From: Ophiocordyceps camponoti-saundersi (nom. inval.)
Lineage: Eukaryota > Ascomycota > Sordariomycetes > Hypocreales > Ophiocordycipitaceae
Length of the DNA stretch: 37,777 bases
Assembly (NCBI GenBank): GCA_003339415.1
Contig: PDHQ01000036.1
Coordinates: 110,398-148,174 of the forward strand
Direction: 5' to 3'
Under the pieces are notes generated by a model. That model had not been told where the DNA came from, searched no databases, and worked only from the letters and a program-made list of their open reading frames with translations. Made by a program: the position numbers and the translations under genes. This document shows positions 11,407 to 21,196 of this stretch, piece after piece. Position 1 is the stretch's first letter. The number at the start of each line of letters is the position of its first letter.

Positions 11407-11853
11407 CAACAACAGCAGCAACAGCAGCAACAGCAGCAACAGCAGCAACAGCAGCAACAGCAGCAACAGCAGCAACAGCAGCAACAGCAGCAACAGCAGC
11501 AACAGCAGCAACAGCAGCAACAGCAGCAGAATTCCACTGTCCCGTCGCGTATCGAGCCGCCCCGCAGGCTCAGCACCACGAATTATCCCAACGCCTCCAT
11601 CGACCCCTACACGGGCAAGTGGTTCCCCGAACATAAGTGGTCGAGCGCGCACGACCTCTTGTATGCCAAGCTGTGTTACAGCAATCTCCTGTTCCGCAGC
11701 CCTCGCAAGTCCAACTACATCATCAGCAAGGGCAAGCAGTGGGTCGTCGACTGGGGAACGGGCAGGATGGTGCGGGTGCTGCCGCCGGCCTACGGCGAGA
11801 TCGACTACTTTGGACCCTGGCAAGTCATTCACACGGAGAACTTTAGGATTTAG
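9988..11853 (+). CDS. PH-domain protein with PPPY motifs, minisatellite and polyQ linker
   Basis: Two exons: 9988-10586 and 10689-11853; the 102-bp intron has donor GTCAGT and acceptor TAG. It joins DYTK to RRYVIRV inside the PH fold. The product is 587 aa. The N-terminus holds two QPPPYR motifs (Tyr46, Tyr53). A PH domain spans about residues 110-265 (VNIEGVFSKKHEI, WHTVFVLLQGTALNVYS, YVIRVRAETDQFLLSC, FVKWLESLFAAI). Then comes a Pro/Ser-rich linker, four 13-residue repeats (MIRPQPTTLRETD type), a Pro run and 51 Gln. A conserved C-terminal block ends the protein (DPYTGKWFPEHKWSSAHDLL to the stop). The pattern fits an uncharacterised ascomycete PH-protein family; PH domains usually bind phosphoinositides or proteins at membranes. 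Exact function is unknown. Confidence 0.88.
11176..11340 (+). repeat. 39-bp coding minisatellite in the PH-protein gene
   Basis: Four consecutive 39-bp units (11176-11331) encode MIRPQPxTLRETD; a partial fifth (LIRP) follows. Units differ by only a few bases, so the array is young or kept homogeneous. The reading frame is preserved. Confidence 0.9.
11377..11529 (+). repeat. CAG/CAA polyglutamine tract (51 codons)
   Basis: An uninterrupted run of 51 Gln codons, first pure CAG then mostly a 9-nt higher-order unit CAG-CAA-CAG. A CCG-rich Pro run immediately precedes it. Confidence 0.92.
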
Positions 11854-12412
11854 CAAGACGACTTTGACGAGGCGCCACTTCTTTGTCCGAGGAAAACAAC
11901 CAGGGTTTTCACATGTGAAGAGACGGGACGGAAAGGTGGTCAAGCATGGCCAGGGCGCGGTGCGTTTTGGCGAAGCTCTTTGGGCCATCCATTGTGTCCC
12001 TTTGATCCATTTTACTTTTCTTTTTCCTTGTTCAATCTATTTTCGGCTGAATGAGATGGAATTTTGTGCTATTTTCCTTGTGAAAGATGAGGCAAAATTA
12101 GAAGAGTAGGGAGAGGGAAAACGACACCAAAAAAAGGGGGCGGTGGACAGAAGAGAATTGGACGAGCTTTGAGAGGCAAAGACGGGAGATGGAATTGTAC
12201 ATATTTCAGAGGAGAGATTGGGGAGATGGGAGGGGAGTGTAAGAAGATGACGATGATGTCGACGACGAAGACGACGTTATTGCATATATGTTGTGTGTTC
12301 GTAGCGGTGGGTGAGGCGAAGAGGTGGTGATGGTGGCGATGGGGTCCGAAAACCAGGAGAATAGGTCGGCGAGTGAGGGTGCCTCTTCCGTTTCAAGCAC
12401 CCATTTTAGACG
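11854..12412. other. Convergent 3' region between PH-protein gene and Nnf1 gene
   Basis: About 560 bp between converging stop codons, presumably containing both 3' UTRs and polyadenylation sites. It includes a TGTACATA at 12196-12203 on the PH-gene sense strand, 343 bases after its stop. No ORF of coding character is seen. Confidence 0.55.
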
Positions 12413-13468
12413 TCAAGCAGTAGTACTCGTCTTGGAGGCAGCATCGCGAGACTCTGCGGCGAGGTCGTCGACGACGGGAGCGAGAGCGGCGTTGGCGGCG
12501 ACGAGGTCCCCGTCAGCCTGGCGAATACGGTCGAGGAGACGGAGTCGGGCAGCGCGCTGACGGCGGATGACGCGGGCTAGACGGGCGTTGAGGGCCTGCG
12601 AGGTCTGAAGCCTTGCGTTCAGGACGGACTGGTGGGGGGCTAGGACTGATGCGTGGTGGGCTTTGAGGATGTTTTGGGGGTGGAGGAGATGAGGGCTTTT
12701 TTTTTGGGGTGGTTAGAATTTCGCGTTGTTTGAAGAAGAGAGAGGAGAGGAAGAGACGTACGGTGTTGGAGGGGGTTTGTGAGATGCTTCGAATTCGGTT
12801 CGGAGGGTTGTTGCTGTGGAGAGGATTGATTCTAGGCTGTTTAGTTTGGGGATTACTTTCCTTGCTATCAGGAGATTTTCAAACTCTTTCTTTTTTTTTT
12901 TCAATCGAGTTAGTTCTTTATTCTTTCTTTCTCTTCTCTTCATCTAGATGGAAGAGTTTCGAAGGTGACAAAGACAGAGACAGAGTTTCGAATGTGACGG
13001 AGACAGAGAGAGAGAGAGGAGGATAAAAATAAAATAAAATACCTGGCATCGATCACCGAGCTTCTCAACCATCTGCCTCTGCACATCCCTCAACATAGCA
13101 CCGTTGCGAGACGCCATGGAGGGATAGCAGCGAGATAGGCTCTCCCACGACGATAGCTTCGAGAGCGTCCTCTGAAGAGCTAGGTTGTACGTTTCGCGGA
13201 GACGGGTTGCGCGCGGACCTGGAATCTCTTCCCCTTCCTCTTCTTCTTCTTGCTGCCGTCGTTGTTTTTGCCCTTCTTGTTGATGGGTCGTTTGCCGTCG
13301 CGTACCTTTCACCTCGCCCCGTCCCCCTTCGTCACCTCCCCGTCCCCCTTCGTGACCTCCCCGTCCACCATCTCCTTCTTCTTCTCCCCTCATAGGCACG
13401 AGCGGATCATCTTCCCGCGCCGCAGCAGCAGAATCACGACGAAGACTCCTCCTCTGACCCGGCGCCAT
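12413..13468 (-). CDS. NNF1: Kinetochore protein Nnf1 (Mis12/MIND complex)
   Basis: Three exons: 13468-13043, 12889-12762 and 12695-12413; introns of 153 and 66 bp, each with a CTAAC branch site shortly before the acceptor. The product is 278 aa. A Gly/Glu-rich N-terminus of about 85 residues leads into the Nnf1 domain: RATRLRETYNLALQRTL, SWESLSRCYPSMA and the continuation KEFENLLIARKVIPKLNSLE across intron 1. A helical C-terminus rich in Ala/Arg/Leu follows (LNARLQTSQALNARLARVI, then LRLLDRIRQADGDL). Nnf1 is a subunit of the four-protein MIND complex that links inner kinetochore to Ndc80. The C-terminal exon has no start codon of its own. An upstream in-frame ATG at 13597 would add 43 residues, but the lysine-rich extension looks untranslated. 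Confidence 0.87.
13318..13366 (-). repeat. 21-bp tandem repeat in the Nnf1 N-terminus
   Basis: About two and a half copies of a 21-bp unit encoding GRGGDEG-like heptapeptides in the disordered N-terminal part of Nnf1. It keeps frame because the unit is a multiple of three. Confidence 0.7.
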
Positions 13469-13999
13469 CCTCTCTCTCTTCTTCCTCTCTTCTTTCCCTT
13501 CCCAGCCTCCGCCGAAACCGTGAACCACTCTCGATTCTCTGTCTCTGACTTGAGAAATTTGCTGTTTCTTCTTTCTTTTCCTGAAGTAGGGGTTCAAACT
13601 TTTCGATGGTCGCTCATCAATGGTTGGGGGGGTTCAATTCGATGGTTCTTGTTGATTGATGCATGCTCTTAGACTTAGGCTTGGCTTGTCGTTGACGGTT
13701 TGACGCGACGGGGACATGCGCGGAGTCACGTGACTCCAATTCATCCCCATCGAACCATCCATTATCAGCTCTCAGCCTCATCCATCAGCCTCGCCAATCA
13801 CCATCATCATCACCATCACCAAACAGCTCCTCACATATCAACATACATATCTGTATGCCTACAGCTCTAAAGCTCCCCCTCTCATCACCATAGTCCACAA
13901 GATCAAAGGCTCCCTTCCAATTCTATAAACCCAATCCTTCTTTAGACCTCCCCTCCCAAGTAAATAAACTCCTCCTCACCTTGACAGAAACCTACCTAC
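13469..13999. other. Intergenic: Nnf1 promoter and MCUR1-like 3' region
   Basis: 531 bp between the Nnf1 start and the upstream gene's stop. It holds a 16-bp palindrome (13722-13737), ATCATC/ATCACC repeats near 13800 and AT-richer sequence toward 13980. No gene is seen. Confidence 0.55.
13722..13737. promoter_or_regulatory. 16-bp palindrome centred on CACGTG
   Basis: GGAGTCACGTGACTCC is its own reverse complement over all 16 bases. It contains GTCACGTGAC, the extended E-box bound by Cbf1/bHLH factors, flanked by TGACTC half-sites resembling Gcn4/bZIP sites. It lies about 255 bp upstream of the Nnf1 start. Binding is inferred. Confidence 0.5.
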
Positions 14000-15346
14000 C
14001 TACCCAGCAGCAAGCAAAGCAGCCGCGTCCGCCGCAGCACTATGATCCGTCCGCCCTCCGTCCCTCCTGAGCTTCTCCCTCGCCTCCCTCGACTCCTCGT
14101 CCTGCCTCCTCCGCTGCTGCCCGACGTAAGAGGCGTACCTCAGCACAGCGAGCGCCAACATGGCCATGAAGAGGATGCCGAGCACGGAGCGGCGGATGAG
14201 GACCCATCGCAGACCCTCAATCTCCGACTTGCAGTCGCTGCTGAGTAGGATGCTCATCTTGTAGTTGATTTTTTGGATCTGCGCGTTTTTTTTTAAAAAC
14301 AGGGGAGACAATCAGCCTCTCTCTTTTCACCATCTCGGAGAAGAGGGGGCGAAAAAAAAGCAACTCACCGCACTCTCAACCGCCTTCTGCTCCTCCCTAA
14401 CGGCCATAGTCCGATCGTTAAACATACCCCTGACGCTATCGTTGAGCGTCAACAGCTCCTGGTTAAGCGACTGGGTCAAGATGTCCATCTCATGCTGCAG
14501 CAGCGTCCTCTGCTGCCTCGTCTGCTCATGCTGCAGTCTCCGATTGTTCTTGATCTCCGTGCTGAGCTCGGAGCAGGCGGCGGTAAATAGATATGACTCC
14601 TGAAATTTTTATTTTTTTTTTCCCTCAAATTGTTAGTAAAAGAGCATCTGCCACGAGGTGAAAAAAAAAAAAAGATCGTGAGGGTGATAATGAAAAAACA
14701 GGGTGTGAAGAAAGAAAGAAAGAAAAGGAAAAAAAAAACGCACATTCTCAACATCACTCTTGCTAACCAAACTCTCCTGCGCAACATCCAAGTTGAGCGC
14801 CAACAGAGTCCGTATCCCCTTCATGGCCGTCGTAGCCTGCTGCTGCGTGTACCCCCCGCCCTGAAGCTGCTTGACGAGCGAGTAGCTATCGAAGTGGTGG
14901 ACGTAAGGCGGAGGCGCCATCTGATGATGCTGCCTCCGCGCCCTCCTCGGAACGACCATGTCAAGCGATGACGAAGAAGAGGAAGACGAAGAAGCAGACG
15001 ATGCATCGTCCGCCACGGGCGCTGGGGGCAGGAGCTGGCCCTTGGACGTCTTCGTTCGTGCCGGTGGCGATGGAGGCGGCGGCGGCGATTGTTGTTTCGT
15101 TGACGATGAGGCTGAAGCTGCCTTTTCGCCGTCGCCAATGTCGGCGGTGAAATTGACGACGTCTTGATTCTTACCCTGCTGCTGCTTCTGCTCGCCATGA
15201 CCGTGGTCGTTGTTACCCTTCCTCTTATCCGACAGCTCAACCGCCTTCCCATGACGAGGCGCAAACGAAGCCTCCGCCCGTCGCGAGTCCTGCGCCCGAG
15301 GCCTCAAGCGCGCGACCCGCATCACCGCCAGCCTAGCCGTCGACAT
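14000..15346 (-). CDS. Mitochondrial coiled-coil membrane protein, MCUR1/CCDC90/Fmp32 family
   Basis: Three exons: 15346-14744, 14599-14369 and 14278-14000; introns of 144 and 90 bp with GTGCGT and GTGAGT donors and CAG acceptors. The product is 370 aa. An Arg/Ala-rich N-terminus without acidic residues (MSTARLAVMRVARLRPR) looks like a mitochondrial targeting signal. A Ser/Pro-rich stretch is followed by the family core from about residue 146: FDSYSLVKQLQGGGYTQQQA, KSDVENESYLFTAA, a long coiled coil, and LSSDCKSEIEGLRWVLIRR before a membrane helix at about 309-326. Homologues sit in the mitochondrial inner membrane; human MCUR1 is tied to the calcium uniporter, and yeast homologues to proline metabolism and cytochrome oxidase. 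The start is set by the presequence. Confidence 0.88.
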
Positions 15347-16677
15347 AGTTCCATCCGTCCGTCCGTCGTTCGGAAAAGATGCTTCTTCTGATGATTGATT
15401 TGATCAAGGTAATGAATGACAAATGATGGTGATATGAATATCCCTTCGTCTTCTTCTTCTTCCTCAACCTCCACCTCTTCCTCCCCCCTCCTTCACCTTT
15501 CCCTTCCTCTCCGTCTCATCTCCCTCATCCCACACAGACAGGCCGGAAAAACAGCCTTTCCGATGCGCGCGCCCTCCCTGCCAACCAACCTACCTACATA
15601 TGTACGTCCTACGGATACCGGAGTCCCGAGAAACGGACACAGCTTCTGCGACGAAGACCGGGAGTAGCCGATGGTGGGGCTGAGTCATGATTTCGTCATC
15701 ATCTCTGCTCTGCTGTAGCCTGTCAGATCTAGCCTCTCAGCTCTCTGCCCTCCTACGCGTCCGTACCTGGGTAAGAGCAGACTCTCTCTCTCTCCCTGCA
15801 CTCCACCAGTCTCAGTCTCCAACATAGTGAATCACAAACGAGGATAAAACAAAGACTCTCTCTCTCAATAGTGTCTGTACCTACCTAGGCAGGTAGCAGG
15901 TGCAACCTATGGATAGATAGCTCCTCTGATAGTCCATCGGTGTTATCCAATTCATCCTCGCAACCACTGAATACAGGATATTTATATATAGACACACCCT
16001 TTCACTCACTTAACACACACGCGCGCGCGCGACGCAATAGACCGCGATTCCAAAACTCGCTCCCATTCACATTTCCCTTGACCCACGAATAGGAGAGGGA
16101 GACAAGCAAGGAAAAGAAGACAAGAATTCCCGAAAAAAGACACGCAAAAGTGACTGAAGATTTAAAACATTAAATGTGAAGAAGGAAAATGTGAATAATA
16201 AAGAATAATACTAGGAAAAGAAAAAGACGAGGGGAAAAAAAACAACGGGATAAATCAAGTAGCCCAGAGAGAATTCGCGCCATCGCCCGAATCCCCATCC
16301 CTATAAGGTGTTAATAATAATGCCCAAGAAGAAATCCCAATATAAAGTAAAGAAAGAGAAAAGAAAAACAACAGAAAACGAGTGAAGCTGGCCATCATCG
16401 CCCAACCGCCGCCACCATATAACAAAAATATCCCCCTGCATCCGGCTGATATGAATAGTATTGACCGGGCCGGCCTGTCTTGTACCTTTCTCTCCCCAAG
16501 AAAAGATATATAGTAGCGATGCCGTTATATGTTTCCTGTAAAAAAAAAGAAGAAGAAGCTTTTTGCACGAGAACATTATCTATTGCGCTGGGGACCCGGC
16601 GCTTTGTCGTAAGAACTGTAAAGGTCCGAATAGGGAGAGAGAAGGGAAAATACAATTAACAGCTTTTTCTTTCTTCT
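15347..16677. other. Intergenic: MCUR1-like promoter and Pumilio 3' region
   Basis: 1.3 kb between two minus-strand genes. It contains CT-rich stretches (15440-15530, 15780-15870), CCTACCTAGGCAGGTAG imperfect palindromes near 15885, an alternating AC/GC run at 16013-16031, and AT-rich sequence (16130-16680) that is probably the Pumilio 3' UTR. No gene is seen. Confidence 0.55.
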
Positions 16678-19600
16678 TCAGTTGGTGTCGTCCCGAGCCT
16701 TGGTGGCGACGTTCCTCGCCTCCTTGCTACCCGTGACCGAGGTAGGAAAGTCGACGGCGCTGAGGTGCGTGCTGTGAGGGCTGCTGCTCTGGGGTGTGTT
16801 GATCTCTTCCGTCAGGGCGGGCGTGGCCGAGGCCGAGTTGCTGCGGCCGTGGGACGAGGAAGAGGACGACGACGACGACCCCGCCGTCGCCGCCGCCGTA
16901 TCGCTCTTGGCTCCGGCCGCCCCGAGTCCGAGGAGCTTCTCCAGAGCCTGGAGCTGCCTGGTGGCCCCGTTCTTCTTGAGCGCGAAGAACTGCGGCTTGA
17001 TGTCCTCGACGAGCGTGTCGCGCTCCGGCTCCGAGAGCTGGCCAAGGAGTTTTTCTGCACAAGGGCCGTCAGCAAACTGGCAGAGACACAAGAGGTGGGC
17101 AAAAAAAAAACTCACGAATCACATAGTTGCCGTACTGGTCGCGGATCATCTGCTGCAGCGGGCTCACGCCGTCGCCGGCCGTGGCGGTAAACTGCTTGCG
17201 GATCGCCGTCCGCTGCTCCGCCGTGCCGTACTCGATGCACTTCTCCACCACGTTGGAGGCGAACTTGTGCTTGGACAGCGTCAGCAGCTGGGCCATGACC
17301 AGCTCAATCATCCGCTGGCGGTCCTCGAGCTTCCCGTTCTGAATCACGTGCTGGGCCACGTAGTTGCCGTACTGGTCGGTGATGAGGATCTGGGCCGAGG
17401 CGTGCAGCTCGGCCATGATGTCGCGTTTGTCGGCGTCGGTGCCGTACTCGAGCACGCGCTGGATGACGCGGCAGCCGTACATGTGAGAGGCGAGCCCCGT
17501 CACCTGGCCGCGTAGGGCGCCGACGATGAAGTCGATGAAGTGGCGCGGCACCAGCTCAATGATCTTCTGCACCACGTGGTTGCCGTTCTGGTCGCGCGTC
17601 ACCCGGAGCACGTCGGGCTCGAGCTCCTGCGTCAGCTCGGCCTGCTGCTCGACCAGGACGTGCTCGAGGGCTTTCTGCACCACTCGGCAGGCGTAGACCT
17701 GAACCGACAGGTCAACGACCTTGCCCTTCATCTTCTCGGCCAGCACGCGCTTCTGGACCTGGTTGCCGTGCTCGAAGAACTTTTGCACCACGTAGTTGCC
17801 GAAGACGTCCTTCATGAGCTGGATGGCGTTGGGCTCGATCTCGCGGAAGACCTGCTCTTTCTCGTCGCTGTTGGCCGACTCGAGCTTCTGCTGGATGAAG
17901 CGGGAGCCGTGCTGGTCGCCGCTGAACTCGACCACGTGGTTGTAGATGTCCTTGAGCTCGTAGCGCTTGCTCGACTTGTTGCTGAGGCGGAACTCGTCGA
18001 GTAGGGCGCTTCGCATGCCCTTGCCCGAGTCCTGGTCGCGCGAGGGCCGGCCCGCGGGCAGGTTGGCGGCCGCGGCGGCTGCGGCGAGCGGGTAGCCGGC
18101 GGGCACACCCGGCAGGCCGTAGCTGGCCATCATGGGGTGGTGTCGCAAGCTCGGGTTGTAGGGGTCGAGGAAGCCGGCGGCGCCGTACTGGCCCGGCATG
18201 GCGCCGTAGGAGGAAAACTGGCCGGGGAAGAAGGAGGGGTGGTAGTTGGACAGGGACGCCGGTGGCGGTGGCGGCTGCAGCTGGGCCAGCGTCGTGGCCT
18301 GGGCGGCGGCGTGGGCGGCGGCTGCGCGGCGCTCATAGTCGACGTCGCGGGTGGGCTGCTTGACGCCCCACGAGTCGGAGGGCGAGGGGTACGAGGCGCG
18401 GGAGCCGTTGCCGGACTCGAGGCGGTAGCTGCTCGGGCCGGGTGAGACCCTGTCGACGGGGGACCGCTTGAGGTTGCCGTACTGGGCGGCGACGGAGTCG
18501 GAGGTCTGCTGATCGAGGGACGAGGAGCCGTACCACGGCTGCGAGCCCGGATTGAATTGGAAGGGCTGGCCGTACGAGGTTCCGGGAACGGACGAGGGCG
18601 CGCCGAGGCCCAAGCGACGGCCGAACTGGGCGGAGAGGTCGTCTTCGAGCTGCTTGTTCTGGTTGAAGGCGCGCTGGTTGACGCTCTGCGACGAGATGGA
18701 CGTGTTGGGCAGGGGGCGCTGCGACTGCAACGAGTTGCTCGGGGTGTGGCCGGCGCGATAGTAGTCGCTGTAGGCGGGTGAGGTCTGGGAGTGGCGCGAG
18801 GGCGGCAGGCTGGCGTCGCGGTGGTGAAAGCCGTTGATGGCGTCCATGTAGTCGGAGCGAGCCTGAGGGGCAAAGGCGCCGAAGCCGTTCTTGTTCATGC
18901 CGACTGCGGGCTGATGGTCGAAGTAGCCGGCGGAGGAGGCGGCGGCGGCAGCGGCGGCGGCGGCGGCGGCGTCGCGGGGCCGACTCGGCGAGGTGCTGAC
19001 GGAGCGGCCCGGGTGTTCGGGGTTCCACGGATTGTTGGAGCCGGAACTCCAGGGGTCGGCCTCGGAGTTTGCGTTGAGGGCGCTGGAGCCTGAGGGGCTA
19101 CCGTCGGAATCTGGGCGGGGAGGTTAGGTGGGAAATTCGAGGCTCATCCGGCGCGACGAACCTTTGGAACCGATGGGCTTCTCGCGAGTAGTGGGATAGG
19201 ACGAGTGCCAGATGCTCTGGTTCGGGTACAAGTTGCCGGGAAAGGCGGTGCCCAATGGCTGCTGGGCCTTGTCGCCTGAGCCGGGGGGCATCGTGATATT
19301 GGGGAAACCCCTCGACCGATTCTTAAGGTGGGGGGGCAAGAGAAGAAAGAGAGACGAAGTCAGCGATAAGAAAAAGAAAGGAAAAAAAAGAGATACGAAT
19401 AAAAATGCACAAAACGTGGAGGAGAAGGCGAAGTAGGGGAGAGGGGATATGGGGGGGTAGGGTCCTATCTAGCAAGGACCCTGGGGCAGACTAAGCGTCG
19501 TGCCGCGTATACTAATTTGGTGCAACCTTGAGACACACACGAGCCCCCTCTGATGTCGAGCGAGGCGAGCCGCTAAGAGCGCTCGGGTGTAGAAAAGAGA

Positions 19601-19735
19601 GAGAGAGGAGGGGGAATAGAATAAGAGTGACAGAGCAGATGGAGATGGTGCTGATGTGAAGAGAGAACAGGAGTAAAGGGATAGTGTCATGGGAAATGGG
19701 GTGGGAGGTAGTTGACTTACAGAGGTAGTCGCCAT
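16678..19735 (-). CDS. Pumilio/Puf3-type RNA-binding protein
   Basis: Four exons: 19735-19721, 19321-19162, 19110-17116 and 17054-16678; introns of 399, 51 and 61 bp. The product is 848 aa. A long low-complexity N-terminus (poly-Ala near residue 105) precedes the PUM homology domain at about 425-735. All eight repeats are visible by their RNA-contact residues: SR-Q (461), NY-Q (497), CR-Q (533), NH-Q (569), CR-Q (605), NY-Q (641), SN-E (677), NY-Q (720). The last repeat is completed only across intron 3. By the Puf code this set reads UGUAUAUA, i.e. the UGUANAUA class of Puf3/PUM. These proteins bind 3' UTRs and promote mRNA decay or localisation; Puf3 acts on mitochondrial mRNAs. The five-codon first exon (MATTS) is inferred from a GTAAGT donor; an alternative start is the ATG at 19273. 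Confidence 0.9.
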
Positions 19736-20223
19736 TGATGGATGCGACGAAGAGAGAGGGAGAGAGAGCGCAAGAGAGAGGGAAGACTGGAAGGGAAGGA
19801 AGAGGGGAAGAGAAGAGAGGGAGAGAGAGAGAGAGAGAAAGGGCTTGGAGGCAGCAAATGGCCCAAACCTAGTCAAAGGCAAGGTTCGGTTGTGCAATCA
19901 GTGAAGACGATGGTCGAATCTGCGGTCGGAAAAAGAAAGGAAAGAGTATATGTTAGAGAGGGTTCAAAGAGGATGCGGAGAGGCAGAGAGAGGTTAAAAG
20001 GCAAGCAGGGCGAGGAAGAAGAAACGACCCAAAGAGGAAAAGGCAGCTTGCCATCCGGAAGGACGAAGGAGAAACGAAGGTGAAGAAGTGTAAGAAGAAA
20101 AGAAGGAAGAAAAAAAAATCGAAACCGTGATGCGGGAAGGGGAGTAAAGAAAGAAAAAAACTGGGGCGGGCGGATAAGGCTGAGTGAATGAGAGAGAGAG
20201 TGACAAACGGAGAGAGGGAGAGC

Positions 20224-20230
<7 letters not shown>

Positions 20231-20264
<34 letters not shown>
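20231..20264. repeat. (GA)n dinucleotide array
   Basis: About 17 GA units on the plus strand within a longer purine-rich stretch upstream of the Pumilio gene. Confidence 0.85.
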
Positions 20265-20268
<4 letters not shown>

Positions 20269-21067
20269 TAGCAAGGTGACGTCGAGGAAGGGGGAGGGGC
20301 AGGGATCGTCGAATCGGTCGGTGTTTTGGGCGCAGGGAAGAGGGGGGGTGTCAAGGAAAGAAATTCGGGACGCAACTCACGCACGAGGTCGTTGCGACCT
20401 AAGGCGGCAGATGATGTGCCGAGGGACGAATAGCGCGTGTCGGAAGCGATTAAAGTAGGTGGTAGGTAGTAGGAGGTGGTAGCGGAGGTGGTGATGGGGG
20501 AGGTGGTGGTGGCATATACAACAAGGCGGGCGGAGGTTGATGTGTTGTGTGTGTGTGTCTTGGTGGGGAGAGTCGAGAATGATTCGAAGAGGAGTCGTCG
20601 TCGAGGAAGAAGAAGTAGTAGTAGTCGTCGTAGTAGAAGGAGAAGAAGAAGCAGTAAAAAGTAGTCGAAGAGAATAAATAAACTAAAATAAAACACAGAC
20701 GCTTTATTTATTATGTGACGGTGCGGTAGGGTTTTTGAACGTGAAGAGAGGAGGAGGAGGAGGAGGATAATGCGGACGGGCGCGGGGGGGGGGGGGGGAA
20801 GATGTTAAAAACAGAGGAAGAAGAAGAGGGAAAAGAGAGATACAAAAAAAAGGCGGCCGCCTCTCCGATAGATGTATGTAGTAGCTCGAAGGAAGCGGGA
20901 AGCGGGGAGGAGGAGGAGGAGGAGGAGGGGAGGGGGGGGGGGGGTGTGGGAGTGTTCAAAGGAAGGAAAAAAAACCTGTCCAGGGCAACGAAAGGCGAAA
21001 GTTGGGGAATGCGTTGAAAAGAAAAATAAGGATATTTATTTTTCTGCTTACCTCTAGGGCGAAGACA

Positions 21068-21116
21068 TGTGTGTGTGTGTGTGTGAATGTCTGTATGTAC
21101 ATACATACACTCACTG

Positions 21117-21159
<43 letters not shown>

Positions 21160-21162
21160 GAG

Positions 21163-21196
<34 letters not shown>
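21068..21196. repeat. Compound GT/AC/GA/GT microsatellite with nested palindrome
   Basis: A TG run (21068-21085), the perfect palindrome GTATGTACATAC (21093-21104), an AC run (21117-21129), a GA run and then a second GT run to about 21194. The first TG and AC runs are complementary and enclose the palindrome. Confidence 0.85.

Noticed and set aside
16796..17515. 239-codon plus-strand ORF
   Set aside because: It is the antisense shadow of the Pumilio repeats. Similar shadows lie opposite the zinc-cluster gene (30940-31788) and the PH-protein gene.
19953..20696. 247-codon minus-strand ORF with Leu and Ser/Leu runs
   Set aside because: It translates GA/GAA microsatellites. A GTGAGT at 20380-20375 might be a 5' UTR splice donor of the Pumilio gene, but nothing else supports it.
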